Positions 26,705 to 35,541 of a stretch of 64,000 nt of DNA are shown piece by piece; position 1 is the stretch's first letter; every line of letters begins with the position of its first letter. Position numbers and translations under genes: made by a program. The stretch is from the NCBI RefSeq assembly GCF_007066085.1, contig NZ_CP041405.1, positions 806,001 through 870,000 on the forward strand, given 5' to 3'. The notes beneath the pieces are model-generated. The model worked only from the letters and a program-made list of their open reading frames with translations. It was not told where the DNA came from and did no database searches. This DNA is from Paenibacillus thiaminolyticus (GTDB taxonomy: Bacteria; Bacillota; Bacilli; Paenibacillales; Paenibacillaceae).

Positions 26705-28669
26705 TTACCCCCTTAGCGCAGCTTCTGTGCGTGTAATCTCCTCTACCGGGATATAATAGTCGGTATTGTAATTGAAGGAATGAACCAGCATGCATACCGC
26801 CACGCCAGCCAGACCGGCCACCGTCAACCAGACCCAATCGAATACGAACCCGAATCCGGCCGTAAACCAGAACATCGACATCACAAAAGGAATGCCCGAA
26901 TTGCGCGGCATATGGATCGGTTCCAGCTTCGGCGGTACGGGAGATTGTTCCCCGCGCGCCCGCCGCTGCTTCTCCTCCCACCATTCATCCTGGGAAGACA
27001 CTTGCGGCAGCGTGGCGAAATTATAATGCGGCGCCGGAGAAGGAATCGACCATTCCAAGGTGCGTCCGTTCCATGGATCCCCCGTTGTATCTGTGGGCGC
27101 ATACTTCACGCTGTACACGCTCTGCCAGACTTGGAGCAAGAAGGCGATTCCCATCAGCACGGCTCCGATCGTGGATACGAGATTCATCTCCCACCATCCT
27201 TTGTCCCATCCGTACGTCACAAGCCGGCGCGTCATCCCCATTAACCCGAGCACATATTGCGGCATGAAGCAGACGTAAAATCCGATATTCCAGAACCAGA
27301 ACGCCCACTTCCCAATCCGCTCGTTGAGCGTGAAGCCGAACAGCTTGGGCCACCAATAATACAAGCCTGCGAAATAACCGAACACGACGCCGCCGATGAT
27401 CGTATTATGGAAATGCGCAATCAGGAAGTAGCTGTTGTGGAATTGAAAGTCCGCCGGCGCAACCGACAGAAGCACCCCGGTCATCCCGCCAATGATGAAG
27501 CAGACGATAAAGCCGATCGTCCACAGCATGGGCGTCTCGAAGGTGATTTTTCCCCGGAACATCGTGAACAGCCAATTGAACACTTTGACGCCGGTCGGGA
27601 TCGCGATCAGCATGGTCGTGAGTGCAAAAAAGGCGTTGACATCCGCTCCGGAGCCCATCGTAAAGAAATGATGCGCCCAGACGAGAAATGATAAAATACT
27701 GATGATCATCATGGCATACACCATCGATTTATAACCGAACAGCTTTTTCTTAGCAAAAGTCGATACAATCTCTGAAAAAATGCCGAAGGCAGGCAGAATG
27801 ATGATATACACCTCAGGGTGACCCCACATCCAGATCAAATTGATATACATCATCGGGTTGCCGCCGCCGTCCAGGGTGAAGAAATGCGCCCCCAAATAGC
27901 GGTCCAAAAACAGCAGCGCCAACGTCGCCGTCAAGATAGGGAACGAGAAAATGATCGCGATGCAGCTCGACAACACCGACCACGGGAATAACGGCATTTT
28001 CATCAGCTTCATGCCGGGAGCGCGCATCTTCAGAATCGTCACGATAAAGTTGATGCCGGTCATCAGGCTGCCGATCCCCGAGATCTGGATCCCCCATATG
28101 TAGAAATCCTGACCAACGCCCGGATTGAACATTCGCTCCGAATAAGGCGGATAGGCAAGCCATCCCGCATCAGGCGATCCCCCGATGACAAAGGACAGGT
28201 TAAACAGCATCGCGCCCCAGAAGAAGAGCCAGAAGCTCAGCGCATTCAAAAAGGGAAAAGCGACATCGCGCGCGCCAATCTGCAGCGGCACCACCACGTT
28301 GAACAGGCCGAACATGAACGGCATCGCCATAAATAGAATCATTATGACGCCATGAGTCGTAAAGATCTGATTATAATGATCCGGCGTCAAAAAGCTCAGC
28401 TCCGGCATCGCCAGCTGCGCCCGCATCAGGAGTGCGTCCACCCCGCCGCGGAACAGCATCAGAAAAGCGGAGAGGATGTACATGATGCCGATTTTTTTAT
28501 GATCGACTGTCGTCAGCCATTCGCGCCACAGCCAGCCCCATTTTTTAAAATACGTCAGCCCAAATACAATCGCGATAATGGTCAGAACGATGGTGACATC
28601 GGCACCGTATATTAACGGATCGCCCGTCACAAAAAATTCCGATGCAAAGCTTTTTACTTTCTCCCACAT
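26705..28669 (-). CDS. qoxB: Quinol oxidase subunit I (haem-copper catalytic subunit)
   Basis: The 654-residue protein is the proton-pumping, oxygen-reducing subunit. It has about fourteen membrane segments, the low-spin haem histidine in TTHGVIMILF, the CuB/Tyr site WMWGHPEVYIIILP, the CuB His pair in WAHHFFTMG, and the two haem ligands in YFLIAHFHNTIIGG. Length and the N- and C-terminal extensions match QoxB/CyoB more than CtaD. The start is preceded by AGGTGAGAGTGCTCC. It follows subunit II by 35 bases. Confidence 0.93.
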   Translation of the reverse strand: MWEKVKSFASEFFVTGDPLIYGADVTIVLTIIAIVFGLTYFKKWGWLWREWLTTVDHKKIGIMYILSAFLMLFRGGVDALLMRAQLAMPELSFLTPDHYNQIFTTHGVIMILFMAMPFMFGLFNVVVPLQIGARDVAFPFLNALSFWLFFWGAMLFNLSFVIGGSPDAGWLAYPPYSERMFNPGVGQDFYIWGIQISGIGSLMTGINFIVTILKMRAPGMKLMKMPLFPWSVLSSCIAIIFSFPILTATLALLFLDRYLGAHFFTLDGGGNPMMYINLIWMWGHPEVYIIILPAFGIFSEIVSTFAKKKLFGYKSMVYAMMIISILSFLVWAHHFFTMGSGADVNAFFALTTMLIAIPTGVKVFNWLFTMFRGKITFETPMLWTIGFIVCFIIGGMTGVLLSVAPADFQFHNSYFLIAHFHNTIIGGVVFGYFAGLYYWWPKLFGFTLNERIGKWAFWFWNIGFYVCFMPQYVLGLMGMTRRLVTYGWDKGWWEMNLVSTIGAVLMGIAFLLQVWQSVYSVKYAPTDTTGDPWNGRTLEWSIPSPAPHYNFATLPQVSSQDEWWEEKQRRARGEQSPVPPKLEPIHMPRNSGIPFVMSMFWFTAGFGFVFDWVWLTVAGLAGVAVCMLVHSFNYNTDYYIPVEEITRTEAALRG

Positions 28670-28704
28670 GGAGCACTCTCACCTTCCCTTTCGATTCGAC
28701 CCCG

Positions 28705-29613
28705 TTATTCTTGGAGCTTGATGTTCTGAATGTCCTCCCAGGACAAGCCATGATTGTGCGAGGAAGCATACTTCGTGACCGTCATGTAGAACAGGCCTTC
28801 CGGGAACGAGGAAAAGGTCTTCACATCCGATGCGGCTGGCTCCGCCAACTGCTTGTAGCCTTCCAATGTGAGCGCAGGCGAAGCGGCCTTGACCTCGCTC
28901 ACCCATTGATCGAATTCCTCCTGGGAAGTGGCCTCCACGTCAAAGTGCATCTTCGCAAAATCTTTGCCGGTGAAGTTGGCGCCGGAGCCCCAATATTGGC
29001 CACGCTCATCCGCCTGTAGATAAAGCGTCATCGCCATCCCGGACATCGCGTACATCTGACCGCCGAGCTGCGGAATCCAGAAGGAATTCATCGGGGCATC
29101 GGCCGTAATCTCGAATCGGATGGGCACGTCCTCCGGAATCTTGATGCTATTGACCGTGGCGATGCCTTGCTCCGGATATTGGAACAACCATTTCCAGTCC
29201 AGCGAGGTCGCCTGGATGGTCAAGGCCTTGCGGTCCGATGCGAGGGGCTTGGACGGCTCGAGGGCATAAGTGCTCTGTACGGTAATAATGCCTAACACGG
29301 CAATGACCACGATCGGAATCCCCCACCAGATGACCTCCAGCTTGGTGTTGTGCTCCCACTCCGGCGCATACTTCGCTGTCCTGCCCTCCTTGTCCCGGTA
29401 GCGCCACACAATAATCGCCGTAAGGATCAGAACCGGCACGATAACGATGGATGCCAATACGGTGGAGATCACCATGAGATCCCGCTGTTGTTCGGCAATC
29501 GGCCCTTTCGGATTGAGCACGATCATATGCTCGGTGCATCCGGCCGTCAGCAAGAGCAGCGGCGCAAGCATGGATAGGAACGCCAGCCAGCGGAAGGCGT
29601 TGGATCTCTTCAT
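28705..29613 (-). CDS. qoxA: Quinol oxidase subunit II, CuA-less
   Basis: The 302-residue lipoprotein (LLLTAGC) has two membrane segments and a cupredoxin-like outer domain. The CuA ligands are absent: after the lipobox cysteine there is no other cysteine, and the region SFWIPQLGGQMYAMSGMAM has the quinol-oxidase form. So electrons should come from menaquinol rather than cytochrome c. It is the first gene of a six-gene unit (II-I-III-IV-cytochrome c-Sco) with overlaps or short gaps. GGAGATG lies just before the ATG. Confidence 0.92.
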   Translation of the reverse strand: MKRSNAFRWLAFLSMLAPLLLLTAGCTEHMIVLNPKGPIAEQQRDLMVISTVLASIVIVPVLILTAIIVWRYRDKEGRTAKYAPEWEHNTKLEVIWWGIPIVVIAVLGIITVQSTYALEPSKPLASDRKALTIQATSLDWKWLFQYPEQGIATVNSIKIPEDVPIRFEITADAPMNSFWIPQLGGQMYAMSGMAMTLYLQADERGQYWGSGANFTGKDFAKMHFDVEATSQEEFDQWVSEVKAASPALTLEGYKQLAEPAASDVKTFSSFPEGLFYMTVTKYASSHNHGLSWEDIQNIKLQE

Positions 29614-29887
29614 TTTTTCATCTCCTATCGAATGGTGTGATTAATGTCACGCCCTACTTTAAAAGGGAACGGTACAGGTGTCACCATCCACTCGCGAAAT
29701 GAAAAAACCGACCATGTTCAATAAAATGAAACATTTACGTTCCCCTTTAGCGCTGCCCGCTTGCCTGTTCGCTTCGCCTTTTTTTGATTTTTGTTCACAA
29801 TCTCTACAAAAACAGAGGCGCCATGCCGATATAGATAGTACAGGGAACAACACCGTTTCTTGGAAATCAGTTGATGGAGGGATTTAT

Positions 29888-29971
29888 ATGACAGTTTTCA
29901 TCGCAATACTCGGATTCCTAGGCGCCATAATTCCCCCGCTGATTGATTTACTGAAGCACTTCATCGTCTAG
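29888..29971 (+). CDS. Putative 27-residue hydrophobic peptide
   Basis: An ATG with GGAGGG six bases upstream opens a 27-residue frame: MTVFIAILGFLGAIIPPL, then IDLLKHFIV and a stop. It is almost wholly hydrophobic with a central Pro-Pro and one Lys-His. A terminator follows 25 bases later. Size and composition resemble type I toxin peptides, leaderless bacteriocins or membrane-modulating peptides; none can be assigned. It is divergent from the oxidase operon and alone in its interval. Confidence 0.45.
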   Translation: MTVFIAILGFLGAIIPPLIDLLKHFIV

Positions 29972-29996
29972 TATCGATATTCGCTCCATACACACG

Positions 29997-30040
29997 CCCA
30001 TGAATCGAGGCCTGGCCGCCTTGGTTCATGGGCTTTCCTT
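29997..30040 (+). terminator. Terminator after the small peptide frame
   Basis: CCCATGAA, a 20-base GC-rich loop, TTCATGGG, then CTTTCCTT. It supports real transcription of the small upstream frame. Confidence 0.6.
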
Positions 30041-30080
30041 GTGGTGTAAGCCTCCTGGCAAGTTAGATCCCCAGAATAGG

Positions 30081-30127
30081 CAAAGACGCTTCCACCCCCG
30101 CTATGATAGCGAGGTTGAAGGCGTCTT
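30081..30127 (-). terminator. Terminator of ctaA
   Basis: On the minus strand GACGCCTTC pairs with the GGAAGCGTC end, and CGCTATCATAGCG forms the inner hairpin, followed by TTTG. Confidence 0.6.
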
Positions 30128-30156
30128 CGTGAATTGATGCGGATGGCAACCCTGCC

Positions 30157-31077
30157 TTATTGCATTCGATGCTTCCAAGAGCGGATGGCGATGTCCGTCA
30201 GCACGCCGAACAGCAGCGTTGCCAGCACATTATGGAGAAGGCTGGCCAATAAATAGGCATTCTCGTCGGCAATCGTTAGGGTGAGCAGTCCGCCGCTCAC
30301 AATCTGTGCCATGGTGAGCGCGAGGGCCGCCACGGTTCCGGCTCTCCAATCGGAACGCCGGCTCTTGATGGCGGCGCGGCGAACAAGGATATGTAATCCG
30401 GCAAGCAGGAGAAGGAGGACCGCGGCGGCGGCACGATGCGCGAAGACAATTCCCGACGCCCCGTACAGATACGGGATAAGCTCCCCATTACATAGCGGCC
30501 AGCCCATGCAGGCCCCTTCGGTCCCCGTATGACGGATGTAGGCCCCCAAATACACGACGCCATAACAGTAGATCCAGATCCCCCATGCCGCGATATATAT
30601 CCATTTCGGTAGATGACGGGGGGAAGCCGGCCCGGTCTTTTTGTCCACTCGATAACACCATGCAACCAGCAGCATGCTGCTGGCTACGGCAAGCAGCGAT
30701 ATCCCGAAGTGAAGCGCCATCACGGCCGGCTGCTGCGGCCATTTGACCGCCGCCGCTCCCATCAAGGCCTGGACGATCGTGAATAACAGCGTTCCGCCGG
30801 CATACGCCGCCGCCTCGCGATGATGTCTCAGATGACGCCATGTATACCAGAACGTCACCACCACGATGATGCCCACGATTCCGGTAACGAAGCGGTGCGA
30901 ATACTCGATTAACGACTCCAGCGTGTAGGCCGGAACGAACTTCCCGTTGCACAAGGGCCAGTCATCTCCGCAGCCGCGCCCGGAACCGGTCTTGGTCACG
31001 AGAGCTCCCGCAAGCAAGACCAGAAACATACCGGCGAAGGAAGACCATGCCAACAAGCGGTAACGAAGCGATAACAA
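30157..31077 (-). CDS. ctaA: Haem A synthase
   Basis: The 306-residue protein has eight membrane segments in two four-helix halves. Conserved marks are the N-terminal loop GSGRGCGDDWPLCNG with its cysteine pair, EYSHRFVTGIVG with the haem-ligand His, the loop ACMGWPLCNG, and the final His pair regions FAHRAAAAVLL and LLHNVLATLLFG. CtaA oxidises haem O to haem A for aa3-type oxidases, fitting the nearby quinol oxidase. The likely start is TTG at 31077, with AGAGG nine bases upstream. Confidence 0.9.
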   Translation of the reverse strand: MLSLRYRLLAWSSFAGMFLVLLAGALVTKTGSGRGCGDDWPLCNGKFVPAYTLESLIEYSHRFVTGIVGIIVVVTFWYTWRHLRHHREAAAYAGGTLLFTIVQALMGAAAVKWPQQPAVMALHFGISLLAVASSMLLVAWCYRVDKKTGPASPRHLPKWIYIAAWGIWIYCYGVVYLGAYIRHTGTEGACMGWPLCNGELIPYLYGASGIVFAHRAAAAVLLLLLAGLHILVRRAAIKSRRSDWRAGTVAALALTMAQIVSGGLLTLTIADENAYLLASLLHNVLATLLFGVLTDIAIRSWKHRMQ

Positions 31078-31109
31078 AAGACATGACCTCTTCTCTGTGC
31101 TGTATTATC

Positions 31110-32186
31110 CTACTGCCGCAGTAAGCCTGACTGCTGCACTTCCGTATAGAATCGCTTGAATTCCTCGATATTCATCTGCTGCGCGGCGTCGGACAATGCG
31201 GTGGCGGGATCCGGATGAACCTCGACCATGACGCCGTCTGCCCCCGCGGCCAGCGCCGCCTTGGCGCAAGGAGCCATAATATCCTTCCGGCCGGTGGAAT
31301 GCGTGACATCGACCAGCACCGGAAGATGGCTCTCCTGCTTCAGAATCGGCACGGCAGAAATATCGAGCGTGTTCCGGGTCGCTTTCTCATACGTCCGAAT
31401 GCCGCGCTCGATCAGCATCACTTGGCTATTGCCCCGCGATACGATATATTCCGCCGCGTGGAGGAATTCATCGATTGTAGCTGCCAGCCCGCGCTTTAAC
31501 AGGATCGGCGTGCGTACCTCTCCCGCCGCCTTCAGCAGCTCGAAATTCTGCATATTTCTGGCGCCGATCTGGATGACGTCGATATACTCGCAGGCCATCT
31601 CGATGTGGGACGGGTCCACGATTTCGCTTATTGTCTTCAATCCGAATTCGGTGCCGACTTCTTTCAAAATCTTCAGGCCCTCTATCCCGAGACCCTGGAA
31701 ATCATAAGGGGATGTTCTTGGCTTGAAGGCTCCCCCGCGCATGACCGTAATGCCGGCTTCCTTGAGCGCCGCGGCGACTTGGCGCACCTGCTCATAGCTC
31801 TCGACCGAGCAAGGGCCGGCGATCATGACAGGCCTTCCCCCTCCGACCGCAATCGAATTCAGCGTTACGATAGTATCTTCCTGTTGATTTTTGCGGCTGA
31901 CCAACAGATGCTTTTTCTGCTCCTCTTGTTGAAGGTTCAGCGACGCCTGAAAAATTTGCTTGAACAGGTGGCGAATCGTTTTGTCGTCAAACGGTCCTGT
32001 ATTACTGGCGACTAATCTGTCAAGCATCGCTTTTTCCCGCACCGGGTCGAATTTGGGAACGCCCTGCTTCCCTTTTTCACTTCCGATCTCCTGCGTAACG
32101 CGCGCCCGTTCCGACAGCAGCTCCAGCAACTGAGCGTTAATCGCGTCCAATTGCTCCCGCAATTGATGAACATTTCGTTGCGTCAT
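31110..32186 (-). CDS. aroA: Chorismate mutase-DAHP synthase fusion
   Basis: The 358-residue protein (aroA in Bacillus naming) has an N-terminal AroQ chorismate mutase ([20 protein letters not shown]) and a C-terminal DAHP synthase with [39 protein letters not shown], the metal His in [10 protein letters not shown] and MVEVHPDP. It condenses PEP and erythrose-4-P at the start of aromatic synthesis, and the mutase domain gives feedback control. The ATG at 32186 follows AAAGGAG; 26 upstream codons cross a terminator hairpin and are not used. Confidence 0.93.
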   Translation of the reverse strand: MTQRNVHQLREQLDAINAQLLELLSERARVTQEIGSEKGKQGVPKFDPVREKAMLDRLVASNTGPFDDKTIRHLFKQIFQASLNLQQEEQKKHLLVSRKNQQEDTIVTLNSIAVGGGRPVMIAGPCSVESYEQVRQVAAALKEAGITVMRGGAFKPRTSPYDFQGLGIEGLKILKEVGTEFGLKTISEIVDPSHIEMACEYIDVIQIGARNMQNFELLKAAGEVRTPILLKRGLAATIDEFLHAAEYIVSRGNSQVMLIERGIRTYEKATRNTLDISAVPILKQESHLPVLVDVTHSTGRKDIMAPCAKAALAAGADGVMVEVHPDPATALSDAAQQMNIEEFKRFYTEVQQSGLLRQ

Positions 32187-32211
32187 GGCATTCTCTCCTT
32201 TTCTCTTTCTA

Positions 32212-32236
32212 CAAAAAACACGACCCAAGGTCGTGT
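32212..32236 (-). terminator. Hairpin with T run just upstream of aroA
   Basis: On the minus strand ACACGACC, loop TTG, GGTCGTGT and TTTTTG, ending about 25 bases before the aroA start. It may end the nitrilase remnant transcript or act as an attenuator of aroA. Confidence 0.7.
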
Positions 32237-32303
32237 CTGGCTCAGGGCGCCCGAGGGCAGCCAAGGCGAGGATCCGCAGTTGAGCGGAACTGCCTCCCTT
32301 TCA

Positions 32304-32816
32304 TTATGACATGCCTGCAGTTCGTACGACTTCTTGTTTTTTATCGTTGTAGTTCTCCCAACAGATCAACCCGCCGATTCTTGCGGCAGGGGTGTCGATA
32401 ACCGTCAGCGTACTGCCGTCCCCTTGGCCCCATAACAGTCGTTCCGAACCGGTAGGGACAAGCTTGCGATGAATGCCTGACAATCGGCCATCTGGACCGA
32501 TGTATACGATGGAATTGTACAGCGTGCCGGTACTGTATTCCCGATCCCGCTCCACTGCGCCGATGACCAGATACACGCCCAATTCCTTCGCCAGCTCGCC
32601 CCAGGACTCGGTCTCCGCTCCCGGGACATCGATGGCGCTGGCCCAATATCGTGCCCAGTCTCTTCTTCCGTCGGCATTCCGGCTTCCGACGCGCGTGCCG
32701 AAGCTCAGCCCCCGCGGATAGCCGGGCACGAACACCTCCGGGAACACAATCAATGCCGCCTTGAATATAACGGAAATGCCGCAACCCGTAACCATCCAAT
32801 CTGACGATTTCTGCAC
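32304..32816 (-). pseudogene. Nitrilase, truncated
   Basis: The readable part covers the first half of a nitrilase: catalytic Glu in LIVFPEVFVPGYPRGLSFG, Lys in SGIHRKLVPTGSERLLWGQG and Cys in IGGLICWENYN. The normal C-terminal half (about 150 residues) is replaced by KKQEVVRTAGMS and a stop. The first 20 residues before LIVFPE are also irregular, as if about 20 residues were deleted. The three catalytic residues survive but the fold cannot be complete. Confidence 0.7.
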
Positions 32817-32972
32817 CAGCCACTTTACCCGGCTAACCGGATTGGCCTAATCCATCCCAAATGGATGGTTACTTTTCGGGCGCCATGCTTTACATTCTTG
32901 ATTACATTCAACCGACGAGAAGCATGTTCATGCATCGTTCATCACTTATATTGAGAAATGGAGTGGATAGCA

Positions 32973-33857
32973 GTGCTTACCGAAGAGCAATTGCGCGGCG
33001 TTATGGTTCCTATCGTGACGCCCTTCGATCGCAGCGGGAATGTAGACTTCGACTCGTTCACAAAACTGATTGCGCGCTTGGTGAGCAAAGGAATTCACGG
33101 CCTAATCGTGAATGGAACGACCGGGGAATCCCCGGTAATTGAATCCCGTGAGCTGGAAGACCTCATCCGGACTGCGCGCCAGTCCATCCCGGCAACCCAA
33201 GCCATTCCGCTCATTGTAGGGACCGGCTCTAACAATACGTCGGCTACCGTGAGAAGAACCGCGCAGGCCAAATCGCTGGGGGCGGATGCCGCTCTCGTCG
33301 TCACGCCCTATTACAATCGACCGTCGCAGCAAGGCATTATCCAGCATTTTCAGGCGCTTGCCGAGGCGGAGCTGCCCGTTATTCTATACGATATCCCTTA
33401 TCGCACCGGAGTTCAGCTTGAACTGGAGACGATGAAAGCAATCATGAGGATGGATCATGTGATTGGTCTCAAAGAAAGCACAGGCAATTTGAAGCGGCTC
33501 GCCGCACTGGCCCGCACGATGACCAAGCCGGTTCTGTGTGGAGAGGACGAACTCTTTTTTGCTTCCTTGTGCTGCGGAGCGGCTGGAGGAATATTAGCCA
33601 GCGCGAATCTGGACAGCGATCAGTTCGTGCAAGTGTATGAGCAGTATCAGGCGGATAACATCAATGAATCGCGGCGACTATTCGATCAACTGCTGCCGCT
33701 AATTCAGTTTCTCTTTTCCGAACCGAATCCCGCTCCGCTGAAATGGCTGCTCGCGCAGCGTGGACATATCCGTTCCGACCGGCTTCGCCTGCCGATGACC
33801 GCGATTAGCAGCGCCGCGAGCAAGAAGGGAACTCGTCTCATCCAAGGGCGTACGTGA
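32973..33857 (+). CDS. Dihydrodipicolinate synthase family protein (DapA-like)
   Basis: This 294-residue TIM-barrel enzyme has the DapA/NAL marks NGTTGESPVIESRE (pyruvate-binding Thr pair), VTPYYNRPSQQG, the catalytic Tyr in YDIPYRTG, and the Schiff-base Lys in IGLKESTGN. It condenses pyruvate with an aldehyde. Whether it is the lysine-pathway DapA or a paralogue is not clear, since no lysine gene is near. A GTG at 32973 with GGAGTGG six bases upstream is a better start than the ATG at 32958, which has no site. Confidence 0.88.
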   Translation: MLTEEQLRGVMVPIVTPFDRSGNVDFDSFTKLIARLVSKGIHGLIVNGTTGESPVIESRELEDLIRTARQSIPATQAIPLIVGTGSNNTSATVRRTAQAKSLGADAALVVTPYYNRPSQQGIIQHFQALAEAELPVILYDIPYRTGVQLELETMKAIMRMDHVIGLKESTGNLKRLAALARTMTKPVLCGEDELFFASLCCGAAGGILASANLDSDQFVQVYEQYQADNINESRRLFDQLLPLIQFLFSEPNPAPLKWLLAQRGHIRSDRLRLPMTAISSAASKKGTRLIQGRT

Positions 33858-33891
33858 AGATAACGTCGAACACAATAATTTTGAACACCAA

Positions 33892-33925
33892 AAGCCTCCT
33901 CGCCCTTCTGGCTGTGGAGGCTTAT
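33892..33925. terminator. Terminator hairpin downstream of the dapA homologue
   Basis: AAGCCTCC and GGAGGCTT flank a 16-base loop; a second GGAGGCTTTT follows. It could act on either strand. Confidence 0.6.
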
Positions 33926-33964
33926 TCGTGGAGGCTTTTCCATGTCAAGCTAATGTACAATGAA

Positions 33965-34012
33965 TGCTCTGTCCATTCCGACAGCAGCAATCCGGCCGGG
34001 AAGCTTAATTCT
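33965..34012. repeat. 48-bp direct repeat, left copy (LysR 3' end)
   Basis: The sequence matches 34521-34568 in the LysR gene with one mismatch. On the minus strand it encodes SFPAGLLLSEWTEHS but here it stands outside any gene and contains the stop codon of the MaoC-like gene. Confidence 0.85.
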
Positions 34013-34394
34013 TGGCATTTTTGTCTCTTATAATTCCATGGCTCGAACCGATGAGCACTTCTTTTCCGTGTTGATTCCTATAAACCGACTTTAATTCGAT
34101 CTTCTTAAAGCCTTCCAATTGTTCAATCTTGGTTAACGTTACTTCACATGTTATCGTATCGCCAGTAAAAACAGGCCGAATAAATTCACTTATCATCTCT
34201 CTTGCGATATAGTTCAGATCACCGCCAATTTTTGTTCCTATACTAGCAGTTAATAAGCCCTGAACCATTACACGTCCTCTTTCATCAGGTTCTACATGAT
34301 GACTGCCTTGATCCCCTGAAATACGTCCAAACTCCAAAACATCTTCTTTAGTAAACGTTCTTTCCCATGTAAAAACATCATTTATTTGAATCAT
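34005..34394 (-). CDS. MaoC-like hot-dog protein
   Basis: The 129-residue protein has the hot-dog fold of MaoC/PhaJ-type hydratases: FTWERTFTKEDVLEFGRISG, the active-site Asp/His as SGDQGSHHVEPDERGRVMVQ, then TASIGTKIGGDLNYIAREMI. Typical members hydrate enoyl-CoA; here the spacing around the His is not standard (GSHH for NPIH), so activity is uncertain. AGGAGGGGAAGGG precedes the ATG. Its last codons lie in a 48-bp repeat copied from the upstream LysR gene, which suggests that it arrived or was rearranged within that gene's end. Confidence 0.72.
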   Translation of the reverse strand: MIQINDVFTWERTFTKEDVLEFGRISGDQGSHHVEPDERGRVMVQGLLTASIGTKIGGDLNYIAREMISEFIRPVFTGDTITCEVTLTKIEQLEGFKKIELKSVYRNQHGKEVLIGSSHGIIRDKNAKN

Positions 34395-34486
34395 CCCTTC
34401 CCCTCCTTCACATGTAATATTCTGTATTTCAGCCTAACACAGAATTAAATGAATGACCATTCATTTTTCGCCCTTTTCTACGAATC

Positions 34487-35398
34487 TTACCTTTTAGCAG
34501 CATAAGAATGCACATTGGAGTGCTCTGTCCATTCCGACAGCAGCAATCGGGCCGGGAAGCTTAATTCTCTGCTTTTATGAACGATCATTCCGTGCGTTGA
34601 GCGGATGTCCGAACCGATGGGGAGCACGTCGAACTCTCCTGCGGCTAGCTCGGCTTGCACCGCAATTTCCGGAATGAGAGCAAATCCAGATCCGCATTTC
34701 ACGGATTGCTTAATCATATCAAGGCTGGGGAGCTCCAGCGCCTCCTTCACGGCAATCCCCGCCTCCTGCAGCGCTTGGCTCGCTTGCGTATGATACAAGC
34801 AGTCGGTCCCGAAGCTGATCAAGACCTCTTGGCTTAGCCGCTCAAGACCTTCCGTCTCCACCTCCCTCATCAGCGCCCGGGAAGCAATAAAAATCAATTT
34901 CTCTTCCACCAAGGGATAAAAGATGACGTCATGCCGCTGCGGATCGCGCGGGACCATGCCGAAGTCAATCGCATGCTCCAACACATGATCGAGAATATCC
35001 TGATAAAATCCCGCTTCAATCTGCAATTTCACCTCGGGGTACTTGTTCACGAAATACTGCATAAAAGAAGAAAAGCGTGTCAGAAAAAAAGATTCCTGCA
35101 TGCGAAGATATACCGTGCCCTTCGGCTGCTCCAGCTCATTCATCGCTTCCTCAATCGAAGAGCCCAAATGAACAAATTGATAGGCATACTTCATCATTTT
35201 TTCACCGGCGGGCGTAGGCTTTACGCCACGCGGCAAGCGATGGAACAATTTCTGCTTGCAAGCCTGCTCCAGAGACTGAATATGGGTGGTTACTGTCGAT
35301 TGAACATATCCTAACCGCTCTGCCGCGCGGCTGAAGCTTTTTTCTTCCATCACGGCAATAAACGTTTTCATGACTCTTCCTTCCAGCAATTCTATCAT
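34487..35398 (-). CDS. LysR-family transcriptional regulator
   Basis: The 303-residue regulator has the N-terminal helix-turn-helix FSRAAERLGYVQSTVTTHIQ followed by the LysR linker helix and a substrate-binding-type effector domain. It is divergent from a DJ-1/PfpI-type gene, and an inverted repeat lies between them, the classic LysR layout. AGGAGGG precedes the ATG. Its last 50 bases are duplicated downstream of the MaoC-like gene. The ligand is unknown. Confidence 0.9.
   Translation of the reverse strand: MIELLEGRVMKTFIAVMEEKSFSRAAERLGYVQSTVTTHIQSLEQACKQKLFHRLPRGVKPTPAGEKMMKYAYQFVHLGSSIEEAMNELEQPKGTVYLRMQESFFLTRFSSFMQYFVNKYPEVKLQIEAGFYQDILDHVLEHAIDFGMVPRDPQRHDVIFYPLVEEKLIFIASRALMREVETEGLERLSQEVLISFGTDCLYHTQASQALQEAGIAVKEALELPSLDMIKQSVKCGSGFALIPEIAVQAELAAGEFDVLPIGSDIRSTHGMIVHKSRELSFPARLLLSEWTEHSNVHSYAAKR
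34521..34568. repeat. 48-bp direct repeat, right copy (inside LysR)
   Basis: This copy encodes residues SFPARLLLSEWTEH near the LysR C-terminus. The two copies are 556 bases apart and enclose the MaoC-like gene. Confidence 0.85.
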
Positions 35399-35424
35399 AG
35401 GTTCCCTCCTGATATCGAAAAACG

Positions 35425-35444
35425 AAATACGTTCTATCGTATTT
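35425..35444. promoter_or_regulatory. Inverted repeat, likely LysR operator
   Basis: AAATACG-TTCTAT-CGTATTT is a perfect 7-bp dyad with a T-N11-A core, in the divergent region between LysR and the DJ-1 gene. It is the natural autoregulatory and activation site. Confidence 0.65.
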
Positions 35445-35541
35445 CCTCATGACTGCGATAGCTAATTCCATGATATCATAAATCTCGCAACAATATTACA
35501 AATCGATTTCAAAATTCGATAGGAAAGCGAGAGGATGAAAA

